Shown one piece after another: positions 25,615 to 34,539 of a stretch of 64,000 nucleotides of DNA (position 1 is its first letter; each line of letters opens with the position of its first letter). Origin of the DNA: Sporomusa acidovorans (GTDB taxonomy: Bacteria; Bacillota; Negativicutes; Sporomusales; Sporomusaceae); assembly GCF_900101845.1 (NCBI RefSeq), contig NZ_FNAM01000016.1:1-64000 (forward strand), written 5' to 3'. The notes beneath the pieces are model-generated. The model had not been told where the DNA came from, made no database searches, and saw nothing but the letters and a program-made list of their open reading frames with translations. Both the position numbers and the translations under genes were made by a program.

Positions 25615-26751
25615 TCATGCCTCCTCCATTGTTTCTAAGAATGCTTGCACGCGTGTTTTTAACTGCCCCACGCTATCTAAAATATATTCCACTTCTAAAT
25701 TTAAAATAGGAATATTCTGCTCTTTAAAGAAATTCGGCAGAATAAACTGTACAAAGGCCATTTGATCACATTCTGTGAGCCTGGCGGTAATAACGCCATC
25801 GATTTGGAATGCTTTGACAATCTCTGTCATACTTTCAAGACGTTTGTCCAAAGTACCGAATTGACGCTGGGTAACTGCTCTGGTATAAAAGTAGAAGTCA
25901 ATAATTGCCTGCAGGGGATCGCTGCTTGTGGAAATTTCGCCTTCAGCTGCTTTGTAGCCTATACTGTTATAATCGGCAACAATGGTCGCACCTTGGCTTT
26001 CTAAAGCTTCCATGAACTTAATATCATCGTCATGGATGCCAATATAAAGCAACCTTTTTTGTTTTTTCTGAGATTGTTCAGGAGCTTTTTCTGTTAATTC
26101 ATGCAGCAGTTCTGTCAATAATTCATTATAGCGTTTGCGCGGCATAGCGGTAGCGGCAAGCATGACGGCCCTGGTGTCAGCGCCGCTGAGCGGCGGGACG
26201 GGCCGTTTTTTAAGCTCATAGATTTTGCGCTGCAGTCTTCGGGTTTCATTATGCAGCATGATGGCCTCTTTGAGCATGTTATCTGTAATGGTTACACCAA
26301 ATTTTTCTTCTGTTTTTTGTTTAAATTGTATAATTTCTTTTTCGTAAAATTCTCTGGCAAGAGCGTCATTTTTTTTAGGTAAATATATAAATGCATAGCA
26401 AGGATTTTCAGGTATGGTAAGCCAGTTATCATAAATTCGGCGCATATGATCGCACTGGTTAAATACAACCGCGCCGTCTAGGAATTTATATTCTCCCTGT
26501 AGGATCTGTTCGAAGGTAGAGCGCGTATAGCCGCAGTTTAACTGGCGGAAATAGGCGTCGGCCAGTTCTGTTCCCGTACTGCCTGTTCCCCGGATACCAA
26601 ACGCAAGAACACCGGCGGCGGTCAGAATTTCTTCCGGTACAGCCGGATAAAAATAGCCGGCGACTTTTCCGCCTTGTTCCTTCCAGGCGGCGACTTCGGA
26701 ATTATAGATGGTTGATGCGGCTTCTTTAAAAATTTCCATTGCTTTTTTCAT
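25615..26751 (-). CDS. 2-hydroxyacyl-CoA dehydratase / benzoyl-CoA reductase family subunit (BcrC/HgdA-size)
   Basis: A 378-residue partner subunit of the HGD-D family. Candidate cluster cysteines are QLNCGYTRS, FNQCDHMRR and LTECDQMAF, the typical three-site spacing. The opening PAVPEEILTAAGVLAFGIRG is the family signature. ATG 26751 follows AAAGGAG; the 13 upstream codons of the open frame have no ribosome site. It is the first gene of a five-gene reverse-strand set (two subunits, activase, AcsB-like, CooC-like) lying after a porin gene. Confidence 0.87.
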   Translation of the reverse strand: MKKAMEIFKEAASTIYNSEVAAWKEQGGKVAGYFYPAVPEEILTAAGVLAFGIRGTGSTGTELADAYFRQLNCGYTRSTFEQILQGEYKFLDGAVVFNQCDHMRRIYDNWLTIPENPCYAFIYLPKKNDALAREFYEKEIIQFKQKTEEKFGVTITDNMLKEAIMLHNETRRLQRKIYELKKRPVPPLSGADTRAVMLAATAMPRKRYNELLTELLHELTEKAPEQSQKKQKRLLYIGIHDDDIKFMEALESQGATIVADYNSIGYKAAEGEISTSSDPLQAIIDFYFYTRAVTQRQFGTLDKRLESMTEIVKAFQIDGVITARLTECDQMAFVQFILPNFFKEQNIPILNLEVEYILDSVGQLKTRVQAFLETMEEA

Positions 26752-26778
26752 CGCATTTTGCTCCTTTATTAAATATAT

Positions 26779-26816
26779 AGCAAGATTCACATCCTAAAGA
26801 ATATGAATCTCTCGCT
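26779..26816 (-). terminator. Hairpin between the porin and the dehydratase operon
   Basis: AGCAAGATTCA (26779-26789) pairs with most of TGAATCTCTCGCT (26804-26816), with a 2-nt bulge. It lies 8 bases after the porin stop and may end most porin transcripts or act as a partial terminator before the operon. Confidence 0.5.
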
Positions 26817-26824
26817 ATTTTAAT

Positions 26825-27964
26825 TTAGAAATGATATTCCATTGCTGCCATAAAATTCTCGGCGTTTTTATTATCTGTTTTCCTTGTATGATCACCATAT
26901 TGTAATGTCAATGTGGCATTTTGAAATACTGTATATTCTAATCCGTATTCAAAACCCTTAATGTTTGACATATTATACGCATTAAACGGATTATTGTCGT
27001 CAAAATTTTTCATAATTTCAGGCGCATCGGAATCTCCCATTGAAAGTACATCGAAGCCGGTATCCGCATTACGATATCCAATCCACGCACCATATGATCC
27101 TGGCTTATTAAGGTCGGCACCACGATATTTTACACTTGCTACATAGGCTGTAGCGCCATCGTTGCCGGACAGAGCTTTAGCGATATCAGATTTATTTTTT
27201 CCATATTCATATTTTATACCGTAATTCTGTAACCCGGTATATTTGAAGCCGACAGCATACGTATCGATAATTTCTTGATGTTTATCTTGTAAATACGCCG
27301 CAGTAATACTTGTATTTTTCAAACCAAGATACTCCATATTACCTGCCATCAGATTTAGGCTTTTCTGACCTGCGATGGCAGTTGGATATGAGATATTTCC
27401 AGCTTTACCGACAGCCCCAGTCAACTTAAAAGCACCCAGTTTCTTTTGATACATAAAGCCATCAGCACCTGTTGTCACATTTCCTTCCGCGCCAATACCA
27501 TTGATCAAACCTTGTCCGAGATATAGCGGAATGCGGCCAAAAAGCAGTGTATCTGCACCAAGTGCTTTACCGGCAATAAACGCTTGCGTTACAGACATAT
27601 CGGCATCTCCACCCGCATGATTTTCGGATTCAATCCGACCACTAAAAATCAAATTATCCGTAAGCGGTTTAAATATATTTAAACGTATACGGTTATTTGA
27701 TTCAGGAGATTGATCCCGGTCTTTGGCATACTCATAGCGAACCCGAACATCACCAGTGATTTTTACTTGTTTGGAGTCTGACTTAGCGGCAGCCGCCTTT
27801 TCATTTTTGGCCTTATTTTCCGCCGCCTGTTTTTCTAAGACTAAAATCCGTTCTTTTAATGCAGCGATTTCTGTTTCGACGCTATTGTCTGCTGGAGCCG
27901 CATATACGGGTCCTACCATTGACAAAATTACCGTGGCTGCTAAAATAGCAACTTTTTTTTTCAT
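26825..27964 (-). CDS. Outer-membrane porin-like beta-barrel with N-terminal coiled coil
   Basis: A 379-residue protein with a signal peptide ending near VYAAPA, a short coiled coil at about residues 30-60 (ETEIAALKERILVLEKQ) and then alternating strand sequence that begins VKITGDVRVRYEYAK and ends in AAMEYHF. The terminal Phe is the classic barrel assembly signal. No SLH domain is seen at the N-terminus. It implies an outer membrane. It is adjacent to the dehydratase operon and may admit its substrate. ATG 27964 follows AGGAGG. Confidence 0.85.
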   Translation of the reverse strand: MKKKVAILAATVILSMVGPVYAAPADNSVETEIAALKERILVLEKQAAENKAKNEKAAAAKSDSKQVKITGDVRVRYEYAKDRDQSPESNNRIRLNIFKPLTDNLIFSGRIESENHAGGDADMSVTQAFIAGKALGADTLLFGRIPLYLGQGLINGIGAEGNVTTGADGFMYQKKLGAFKLTGAVGKAGNISYPTAIAGQKSLNLMAGNMEYLGLKNTSITAAYLQDKHQEIIDTYAVGFKYTGLQNYGIKYEYGKNKSDIAKALSGNDGATAYVASVKYRGADLNKPGSYGAWIGYRNADTGFDVLSMGDSDAPEIMKNFDDNNPFNAYNMSNIKGFEYGLEYTVFQNATLTLQYGDHTRKTDNKNAENFMAAMEYHF

Positions 27965-28380
27965 TTCTATTAATTCCTCCTACCAATTTTTATTTCCTTC
28001 ATTTATATTAGCAGGTTCAAATTTGTTCGTCATTTTGCATTTATACAAATTATCGGATAATTTACTAGTGCTTTATCCTGATAACTGAGATTGAATTTTT
28101 GTGCATTATCTATGGATTAAGCGCTTTTTCTGGTAGTTTTTTGCAGTTAGGCATTCATCACTTTATATATTTCGACAAAATATATTTAGTCTAATTGGCT
28201 ATTTATCCAAAGAAATACTTTACATTTTGTCGTACACTAGTTAATAAGTCCTCTGGATTGCCGAAGCTAATCTATCTATAATTGCTACATTATGCAGAAC
28301 AATAATACATATTATATAAAATGTCATCTGCCAGTGGAGGAACTAGAAGCAGGTGAACATGATGAAAAGGAGAATTTAGC
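27965..28380 (+). other. 416-bp divergent intergenic region between porin and tatA
   Basis: AT-rich DNA with the promoters of two divergent genes. No conserved island promoter element was found here in either direction. The tatA ribosome site AAGGAG lies at its right end. Nothing else could be supported. Confidence 0.5.
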
Positions 28381-28596
28381 ATGTTTAATTTCAGTATGGC
28401 TGAATTAGGAATAATCTTAGTAATTGCCCTCATGGTATTTGGTCCGGGAAAGCTACCTGATGTTGGCAAAGCCTTAGGCAGAAATATTCGAGAAGTTCGG
28501 CAAGCGGCCAATGAAATAAATAGTCCTAATACGGAGAAAGAGGAAAGTTTGGCGGTTGGAACCAAGGCTAGAAAAGAAATGAAGCATTCTGGGTAG
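28381..28596 (+). CDS. tatA: Twin-arginine translocase subunit TatA
   Basis: A 71-residue protein with an N-terminal membrane helix (residues 5-20, MAELGIILVIALMVFG), the FGPGKLPD hinge and an amphipathic helix (VGKALGRNIREVRQAA). This is the standard TatA/E architecture and length. It would form the export pore for folded proteins such as the Tat lipoprotein at 11238. No tatC is seen in the window. The ATG follows AAAAGGAG. Confidence 0.93.
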   Translation: MFNFSMAELGIILVIALMVFGPGKLPDVGKALGRNIREVRQAANEINSPNTEKEESLAVGTKARKEMKHSG

Positions 28597-28662
28597 CATT
28601 TGTTGCCCAGGAGATTTGTTGACAAAAAAATAATGATGTCATATAAGGCACCATTATTTAAT

Positions 28663-28685
28663 ACAACTATATACAATATAGTTGT
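28663..28685 (+). repeat. AT-rich 10-bp inverted repeat after tatA
   Basis: ACAACTATAT (28663-28672) and ATATAGTTGT (28676-28685) around a 3-nt loop. It lies 67 bases after tatA and 38 bases before promoter-like site A; it could be a weak terminator or an operator. Confidence 0.45.
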
Positions 28686-28722
28686 TAATAAAAACTTCAT
28701 AATTTTTAAATAATTAAAATAA

Positions 28723-28751
28723 TTAAATTGTTATCAATTATAAAGTATTGT
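28723..28751 (+). promoter_or_regulatory. Island promoter-like element, site A
   Basis: TTAAAT (28723-28728), 17-bp spacer beginning TGTTATCAATTATAAAG, TATTGT (28746-28751), then ACATTTAA. It shares spacer bases with sites B-F. No intact gene follows directly: a terminator lies at 28875-28918, before a truncated chemoreceptor. Confidence 0.7.
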
Positions 28752-28874
28752 ACATTTAACATGACAAGTCGGAAATGGTGTTCGAAATTTAGTTGCGAGC
28801 GATCAAAACATTACCTCAAAAGCTTATTGCTGTGGAACAAATTTGTTATGTTGAGTTGCGGTACCTTAAAAATG

Positions 28875-28918
28875 CGGGGACAGGGATTTAAGAAATTACT
28901 CTCTGTCCCCGGTTTTTT
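28875..28918 (+). terminator. Strong terminator downstream of site A
   Basis: CGGGGACAG (28875-28883) pairs with CTGTCCCCG (28903-28911), followed by GTTTTTT. A transcript from site A would be only about 160 nt long. Confidence 0.8.
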
Positions 28919-28936
28919 GTAGCTTTAACGGGAAAA

Positions 28937-30106
28937 ATGAATTCTGCAGGCATCAGGAGAAAAAGAAGGCTCCGGCCACGTATTAGGTTCAATGGGGAGG
29001 CGCATTTATTTATTACCTGGTATGCCCGCCGTATGGCTAAACCAATTCAGGCATTGGAAATGGTGGCAAAGCGGATTGCCGCCGGCGATATTTCGCAAGT
29101 TAGGCTGGGGATTGTATCGAATGATGAAATCGGGCGGTTGGGAAAAAGTTTTGAACAGATGGCGGAAAATTTACGCGGCTTAATCCGCAAAATTACAGAA
29201 GCGTCCGAACAGGTGGCGGCTTCTTCTGAAGAACTCAGTGCCAATGCGGATCAGTCGGCCCAGGCGTCAAGCCAGGTAGCTCAAGTTATTGCCGGGATGG
29301 CGAATGGAGCGGAAAAGCAAATGAAGGCCGTGGGCGATACGGCTTTAGTAATAAATCGAATGGCCGAAGGGGTTCAACAAATTGCCGCCAACGCCGATGT
29401 GGTTTCTGGCTTTTCGAAAAAATCAGCGGATTCGGCGCAAGAGGGCAGCCAGGCGATAGAAAAAGCAATGACTCAGATGGAAAATATCGAAAAAACGGTA
29501 AATCGATCAGCTGAGGTTGTAACAAAATTGGGTGAACGCTCACAAGAAATTGGTCAAATTGTGAATACCATAGTCGGCATTGCCGGGCAGACCAACTTAC
29601 TGGCTTTGAATGCAGCAATAGAAGCCGCCCGGGCAGGCGAGATGGGACGGGGATTTGCCGTAGTGGCCGATGAGGTGCGTAAGCTGGCGGAACAATCGCA
29701 AGATGCGGCTAAGCAGATTGCGAAACTGATCACAGAAATTCAAAAAGATACCGATAGCGCGGTGCTTGCAATGGATGACGGCACTAAGGAGGTTAGTATC
29801 GGTACTGAAGTCGTAAATGGCGCCGGTAAAACCTTTGAAGAAATTTTTAGATCCATCAATGACGTGTCAGTTCAGATGAAAGAAATATCAACTGCGATTC
29901 GACAGATGGCAAGTGGTAGCCAACAAATTGTAGGCTCAGTGCATGAAATTGAAACAATAAGCAAAGAGGCTTCGGGGCATGCACAGACCGTATCTGCTGC
30001 AACGGAGGAACAATCAGCCACTATGGAAGAAATCGCTGCTTCCAGTCAGGCTCTTGCCAGGATGGCAACAGATCTAACTCAGGCCATAAGTTATTTCAAA
30101 GTATAG
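28937..30106 (+). pseudogene. Methyl-accepting chemotaxis protein lacking its sensor and membrane part
   Basis: The frame opens at 28937, but residues 1-25 are not receptor-like. From about residue 28 ([21 protein letters not shown]) it is the end of a second transmembrane helix and a HAMP domain, then a complete signalling domain with [16 protein letters not shown] and an [15 protein letters not shown] methylation region, ending in SYFKV. The periplasmic sensor and first helix are missing, and no good ribosome site precedes the start. The paralogue at 42209 has the full plan. It is probably a 5'-deleted gene. Confidence 0.75.
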
Positions 30107-30134
30107 AAAATATTGGGCACAACATAAAATTGAA

Positions 30135-30184
30135 ACAGCAAAAATTAAGCCTTTCAAGGCGGAGAGCTTAATTTTTGCTGTTTT
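30135..30184 (+). terminator. Terminator after the truncated chemoreceptor
   Basis: Perfect 16-bp arms ACAGCAAAAATTAAGC (30135-30150) and GCTTAATTTTTGCTGT (30166-30181), followed by TTT. Confidence 0.88.
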
Positions 30185-30252
30185 ATTTAGCATTACTATC
30201 AATCGAAATGACTATATATTCAAACTTCATAAAAATTCAATCATTAAACTAA

Positions 30253-30281
30253 TTAAATTGTTGTCAATCATTAAGTATAGT
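30253..30281 (+). promoter_or_regulatory. Island promoter-like element, site B
   Basis: TTAAAT (30253-30258), 17-bp spacer TGTTGTCAATCATTAAG, TATAGT (30276-30281), then ACATTTA. It contains the palindrome ATTGTTGTCAAT. It lies 75 bases before the Etf:quinone oxidoreductase gene. Confidence 0.78.
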
Positions 30282-30356
30282 ACATTTAGGACGACAACCG
30301 GAGAATAGACGTTATGTTCAAAAAAATTTTAAGAGATAAGAGAGGAGCAATTTATT

Positions 30357-32366
30357 ATGGCAAAGATCCTGGTATTTTTACTCTGGATGGGTTTTTCATT
30401 TGGCTTAATGACGTATATGATCTTTCGAAAATTCAAGAATACATTGCACGGGAAAGCGGATGACAGATCTGATCGGCTGGGAGATCGTCTTACCTATTTC
30501 CTGACAAATGTTGTAGGGCAGGACAAGGTATTGCAGGATCCGATTTCCGGTTTGTCCCACGTTATGATCATGTGGGGCTTCGTTGTGCTTGGCTTTGGTG
30601 CAATCAACCTGGCAGTTGAGGGGCTGTTTGGCGTTCCAGTGCCGTTCATTGGTGACAATTGGCTGTTTATCGGCTTAAAGGAATTGTTTTTACTCTTGGT
30701 TTATATCGGGGTTATCCTGGCGGTATTGCGGCGAACAGTACTGAAGCCGGCCCGGATAGAAAACTCCGCTGAGGCGTTTGCCATTCTTGGCCTGATCAGT
30801 CTGATAGTTACCGGAGATCTTTTGTATAATGGCGCCGGTTTTGCTCTGGGAGAAAGAGCAGACATTCGCAGCGCCGCTTTTTTCGCTAACTTCATAGCCG
30901 GATTGCTGGCCGGAACTTCACCTGCCATACTTCATATTTTGGCCGATGCCGCCTGGTGGACACATTTTTTGGCGATGGGGCTTATGGCCATTTTGATACC
31001 CGGCTCAAAGCATCTGCATCTTGCCTTTGCACCCGCCAACGCCATCTGGCATACTTTGCGACCCAAAGGTTCTCTGACTAAGGTCGACTTTGACGACGAA
31101 ACTGAGGAAGAATTTGGTGTTAACAAATTGGAGCAATTCACTTGGAAACAGCTTTTCGATACGTATAGCTGTGTGCGGTGCGGCAGGTGTACCGAGCATT
31201 GCCCGGCCTTCCAGACCGGAAAGCCGTTGGATCCGCGTGCCCTGCATGTTGAATTGCGGGCTCATATGGAGGAAAAAGCACCACTCTTGGATAAGATCAA
31301 AGCGGCCGGCGGGGAGAAACCGGAATTTACTGAGGCTGAACAAACAATCCTCAATAAGACGATTGTTGACGGTGTGTTTTCCGAAGAATTTATCTGGTCC
31401 TGTACTACCTGCCGCGCTTGCGAACAAGCCTGTCCTGTATCTAACGAACATGTGCAGAAAATCATCGATTTGCGCCGTTATATGGTCATGACGGAAGCCA
31501 AAATGCCGGAAGACGTACAGCGTACATTCAATTGTTATGCGAGCGGCAATCCGTGGAAACTTCCCAGTAGCAGCCGCGGCGACTGGATGAAGGGTCTGGA
31601 TGTTCCCGCTTGGTCGGATAAGGCCGAATATCTACTTTATGTGGGGTGCTCCGGGGCTTATGACGACAGGGCTAAAAAGGTCAGTGCCGCTTTGGTAAAG
31701 GTTTTGCAAGCGGCCGGCGTCAATTTCGGCGTTCTTGGCAACGACGAACCGTGCTGCAGTGAGACCACTCGCCGGCTGGGCAACGAGTTTGAGTTTCAGC
31801 AGTTGGCTGAAAGTAATGTGGAATTGTTTAAAAATCTGGGTGTTAAAAAAATTATTACCCTTTGTCCGCATTGCTTTAACTCTCTTAAAAATGATTATCC
31901 TGATTTTGGTGGTGAATTTGAAGTCATTCATCATTCCCAGTTTCTTGCCAGGCTGATTCAGTCCGGAAAAATCAAGGTAGAAAAAGCGTTTGACGCCAAG
32001 ATTGTCTACCATGACGCCTGCTACCTTGGACGTTACAATGATGTGTTTGAGGCGCCGCGGGCAGTCCTTCAGTCCGTACCGGGAGTATGTCTGACCGAAA
32101 TGGGGCAAAACCATAAGAATTCATTTTGCTGCGGTGCCGGTGGCGGACGGAACTGGATGGAGGAAAAAATCGGCGATGGCCAGCGGCGTATTAATGAGGT
32201 TAGAGCCAAGGAAGCCTTGGATACCGGGGCAGAGGTCATTGCTACGGCTTGCCCGTATTGCCTGACGATGATGCTTGACGGTACTAAGGCGCATAATGCC
32301 GAAGAACGGGTTCGAACACTGGATATTGCGGAAATTCTTGCCCAGTCCATTAAGCAGGAAATTTAA
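30357..32366 (+). CDS. Membrane Fe-S Etf:menaquinone oxidoreductase (EMO/DUF224 type)
   Basis: A 669-residue protein. The N-terminal 230 residues hold about six hydrophobic helices (NarI-like, with His residues for haem b). A HdrD-like part follows: two [4Fe-4S] motifs, CVRCGRCTEHC near residue 271 and CTTCRACEQAC near 348, then two CCG domains (DEPCCSE; SFCCGAGGG). Proteins of this plan pass electrons between EtfAB and the quinone pool in acyl-CoA oxidisers and reducers. It lies behind site B and is followed by an acyl-CoA dehydrogenase behind site D. It very likely serves both acyl-CoA dehydrogenases and EtfBA here. ATG 30357 follows GAGAGGAG. Confidence 0.9.
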   Translation: MAKILVFLLWMGFSFGLMTYMIFRKFKNTLHGKADDRSDRLGDRLTYFLTNVVGQDKVLQDPISGLSHVMIMWGFVVLGFGAINLAVEGLFGVPVPFIGDNWLFIGLKELFLLLVYIGVILAVLRRTVLKPARIENSAEAFAILGLISLIVTGDLLYNGAGFALGERADIRSAAFFANFIAGLLAGTSPAILHILADAAWWTHFLAMGLMAILIPGSKHLHLAFAPANAIWHTLRPKGSLTKVDFDDETEEEFGVNKLEQFTWKQLFDTYSCVRCGRCTEHCPAFQTGKPLDPRALHVELRAHMEEKAPLLDKIKAAGGEKPEFTEAEQTILNKTIVDGVFSEEFIWSCTTCRACEQACPVSNEHVQKIIDLRRYMVMTEAKMPEDVQRTFNCYASGNPWKLPSSSRGDWMKGLDVPAWSDKAEYLLYVGCSGAYDDRAKKVSAALVKVLQAAGVNFGVLGNDEPCCSETTRRLGNEFEFQQLAESNVELFKNLGVKKIITLCPHCFNSLKNDYPDFGGEFEVIHHSQFLARLIQSGKIKVEKAFDAKIVYHDACYLGRYNDVFEAPRAVLQSVPGVCLTEMGQNHKNSFCCGAGGGRNWMEEKIGDGQRRINEVRAKEALDTGAEVIATACPYCLTMMLDGTKAHNAEERVRTLDIAEILAQSIKQEI

Positions 32367-32434
32367 TATAGTCGTGCTAAAAATCGGCTGGACAATGTGG
32401 TTTTACTTCATAATATTTTGATAGTTTATAATTA

Positions 32435-32463
32435 TTAAATTGTCGTAAATATTTAACTATAGT
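32435..32463 (+). promoter_or_regulatory. Island promoter-like element, site D
   Basis: TTAAAT (32435-32440), 17-bp spacer TGTCGTAAATATTTAAC, TATAGT (32458-32463), then ATATT. It lies 134 bases before the acyl-CoA dehydrogenase gene. Confidence 0.75.
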
Positions 32464-32525
32464 ATATTGGGGCTTAAGAGGCGGATTACTCTTAACAAGT
32501 CCGGAAGGAGCCGAATTAAAAAGCT

Positions 32526-32569
32526 AAGGCGTAAGCCTTGCACTATAGATGCTTTCGGATTTCCGAAAG
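32526..32569 (+). promoter_or_regulatory. Two hairpins in the 5' leader of the acyl-CoA dehydrogenase gene
   Basis: AAGGC-GTAA-GCCTT (32526-32539) and CTTTCGGA-TT-TCCGAAAG (32552-32569) are two perfect small hairpins between site D and the start codon. No T-run follows. They do not match a riboswitch class that I recognise. Confidence 0.45.
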
Positions 32570-32596
32570 TTCTTAAAATGATAAGGGGGAAAAAAA

Positions 32597-33781
32597 GTGG
32601 GAAAATTGAATGAACAAGAATTTCAAGCGTATTTAAAACAAATCAGAGAATTGGCAGAAGGTAAACTTGACGAGATGCAAAAAGACATCGAAGTTACGAA
32701 TGTGTTCCCGGAGGAGTTCTATCAAATCTGTATTAAAAATAATTTGTATCGTTGCTCGGTTCCGGTTGAGTATGGCGGCTGGGGTCTTTCCGAACTGGAA
32801 ATTCTAAAAATTCAGGAGGAATTTAGCCGCGGACCGGGCGGCATGCGTATGCATTTGCATTATGCAATGGATTTGAACTGGCGTCCGCTGTATGATTTTG
32901 GTACGGAAGAGCTTAAGAAGGAATTAATGCCTGGTTTTCAGGATAGAACAGTCTTTACCTGCTGGGCTGTAACCGAAGAAACAGGCGGAACCGGTGCCGA
33001 TATTCAAACAAGGGCGGTAAGAGACGGAGACGATTACATTATTAATGGGGAAAAGTTCCTGATTTCCCATACTGACTGCTGTAATTATGCCTACATTACC
33101 GTTCTTACCGATCCGAATGCCGATAAGGACCATCGTCTTTCCACCTTTATGGTGCCCTGCAACACTCCCGGGTATGAAGTCACTCCCATGCCGCATATGA
33201 TGGGGTGCCGCGGTGCAGGCCATACCGGTTTAAAATTTACCAATATGAGAGTCAATAAAAAATACCTTCTTGGCAAGGAGGGCGATGGTCTTCATATCTC
33301 TATTCATTCCTTGTCTGTTTCCCGTGCTCACATTGCCGCCAGCAATTTAGGCATGGCCCAGCGTATGCTGGAAATCTCCCTCAAGCGGGCTCATGACCGT
33401 GTTACCTTTGGCAAACCTATCATTGAACGCCAGGCCATTAGGATGAAAATTGCCGATATGGCTACTCATGTCCATGCTTTGCGTACTATGGTCTATGATT
33501 TTGCCAAGGATTATGAAAAGGATCCTCATGGAGAATATATTGAAGAAAAAGCGGCTATGTGTAAATTGTTCAGTATCCAAGTTACGAAAGTGTGCGGCGA
33601 TGAAATGCTGGAAATCTTCGGTGGTATCGGCTACTTCGAAGATTGCGAATATGGTCCTGTTGAACGCTTGTATCGTGATTCCCGCGCCATGTGGTTAGAG
33701 GAAGGTACTCCTACCGTGCAGCGCATCACTATTTCCCGTCAGACTGTCAAACATGGTGGCCGCTTAGAATACCTGGATTAA
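32597..33781 (+). CDS. Acyl-CoA dehydrogenase
   Basis: A 394-residue flavoprotein of the acyl-CoA dehydrogenase family. It shows CWAVTEETGGTGADIQT (flavin and substrate contacts), RAHDRVTFGKPIIERQAIR in the C-terminal helical domain, and the catalytic-base region WLEEGTPTVQR with Glu368/369, in place of the usual YEGT. It oxidises or, in reverse, reduces the alpha-beta bond of a CoA thioester with Etf as partner. Unusual Cys residues (DCCNYAY) are noted. Substrate is unknown; neighbours suggest an aryl- or cyclic acyl-CoA. It starts at GTG 32597 after AAGGGGG. Confidence 0.9.
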   Translation: MGKLNEQEFQAYLKQIRELAEGKLDEMQKDIEVTNVFPEEFYQICIKNNLYRCSVPVEYGGWGLSELEILKIQEEFSRGPGGMRMHLHYAMDLNWRPLYDFGTEELKKELMPGFQDRTVFTCWAVTEETGGTGADIQTRAVRDGDDYIINGEKFLISHTDCCNYAYITVLTDPNADKDHRLSTFMVPCNTPGYEVTPMPHMMGCRGAGHTGLKFTNMRVNKKYLLGKEGDGLHISIHSLSVSRAHIAASNLGMAQRMLEISLKRAHDRVTFGKPIIERQAIRMKIADMATHVHALRTMVYDFAKDYEKDPHGEYIEEKAAMCKLFSIQVTKVCGDEMLEIFGGIGYFEDCEYGPVERLYRDSRAMWLEEGTPTVQRITISRQTVKHGGRLEYLD

Positions 33782-33801
33782 TACCAATTACGGACATGCC
33801 G

Positions 33802-33842
33802 GAGGATCATCAGGAGCAAATCAAACCGATGATCCTCTTTTT
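33802..33842 (+). terminator. Terminator after the acyl-CoA dehydrogenase
   Basis: GAGGATCAT (33802-33810) pairs with ATGATCCTC (33829-33837), followed by TTTTT. It may be leaky, since the next gene has no obvious promoter of its own. Confidence 0.75.
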
Positions 33843-33903
33843 CCTTTGAATCATAGATCACCACCGGAGACGGAATAGACTGATGATTGGGAGGGCTGGA
33901 AAT

Positions 33904-34431
33904 TTGGTGGAACATGAATTTGGACCACTTAGAAGCAGAGCATCCAGAAAACCCTGGCCGGAATGCCCTGATATCATAATCTACCGTTGCGGTCATTGTG
34001 GAAAGCTGTATCAAGGATTGGGGGGGGATCAGCCGGCTCAGGCGCTTAGCTGTTGTAATATGACCATGGAATGTCTGAGCCCGCTGCATATCGAGGATGT
34101 AATGCCCGAATTTAACGTGGATTACAAAATCGTTGGCGGTTTTAACCAGAGTGCTGTGCAGGTATTCTGGGAAACAAAACCGGAAGACAAACCGGAGTGG
34201 ATTTTGCTGAAGACTTTTACCGGTGGTTATATCAAATATGTTGCTTCCAAGAAGCGGCCGCCCCTGGTATTCCCCTTAGCCGACGAAGACGCTTATGTAT
34301 ATTGTGACAGGCAAGTTTGTCAGGAGTGCGTTTTTCGCTGCAAGCGCGGTTTTATGATTTATCTGTACAGTAAGACAAGAGGTTTGTTGGAAATCCCTTT
34401 AGAAAAAATGTCTGATTACTTCAAAGTTTAA
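33904..34431 (+). CDS. Desulforedoxin-like two-Cys4-site protein of unknown function
   Basis: A 175-residue protein counted from TTG 33904, which fits the GGGAGGG site better than ATG 33883. The N-terminal part resembles the iron-binding head of desulfoferrodoxin (C29-x2-C32, then CC at 50-51: YRCGHCGKLY and LSCCNMTMECL). A beta-rich middle (FNQSAVQVFWE, EWILLKTFTGGYIKYV) follows. A second Cys set C134-x4-C139-x2-C142-x3-C146 lies near the end. Both sets could bind iron or zinc. It sits between the acyl-CoA dehydrogenase and a CoA transferase and might be a rubredoxin-like electron carrier. I do not recognise the exact family. Confidence 0.6.
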   Translation: MVEHEFGPLRSRASRKPWPECPDIIIYRCGHCGKLYQGLGGDQPAQALSCCNMTMECLSPLHIEDVMPEFNVDYKIVGGFNQSAVQVFWETKPEDKPEWILLKTFTGGYIKYVASKKRPPLVFPLADEDAYVYCDRQVCQECVFRCKRGFMIYLYSKTRGLLEIPLEKMSDYFKV

Positions 34432-34539
34432 AAGTGGTATATTAGAGTTCCCTAAGAGGGGTAACAGACTACCGGACAGGCCAAACCATATGCAAAGGAT
34501 TTTACCAATAGCAAGCTAGATTGAAGGAGGTTTTTTGCC

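Noticed and set aside
28728-28922. 64-codon frame between site A and the terminator
   Set aside because: It starts inside the promoter element, lacks a ribosome site and its composition is not protein-like.
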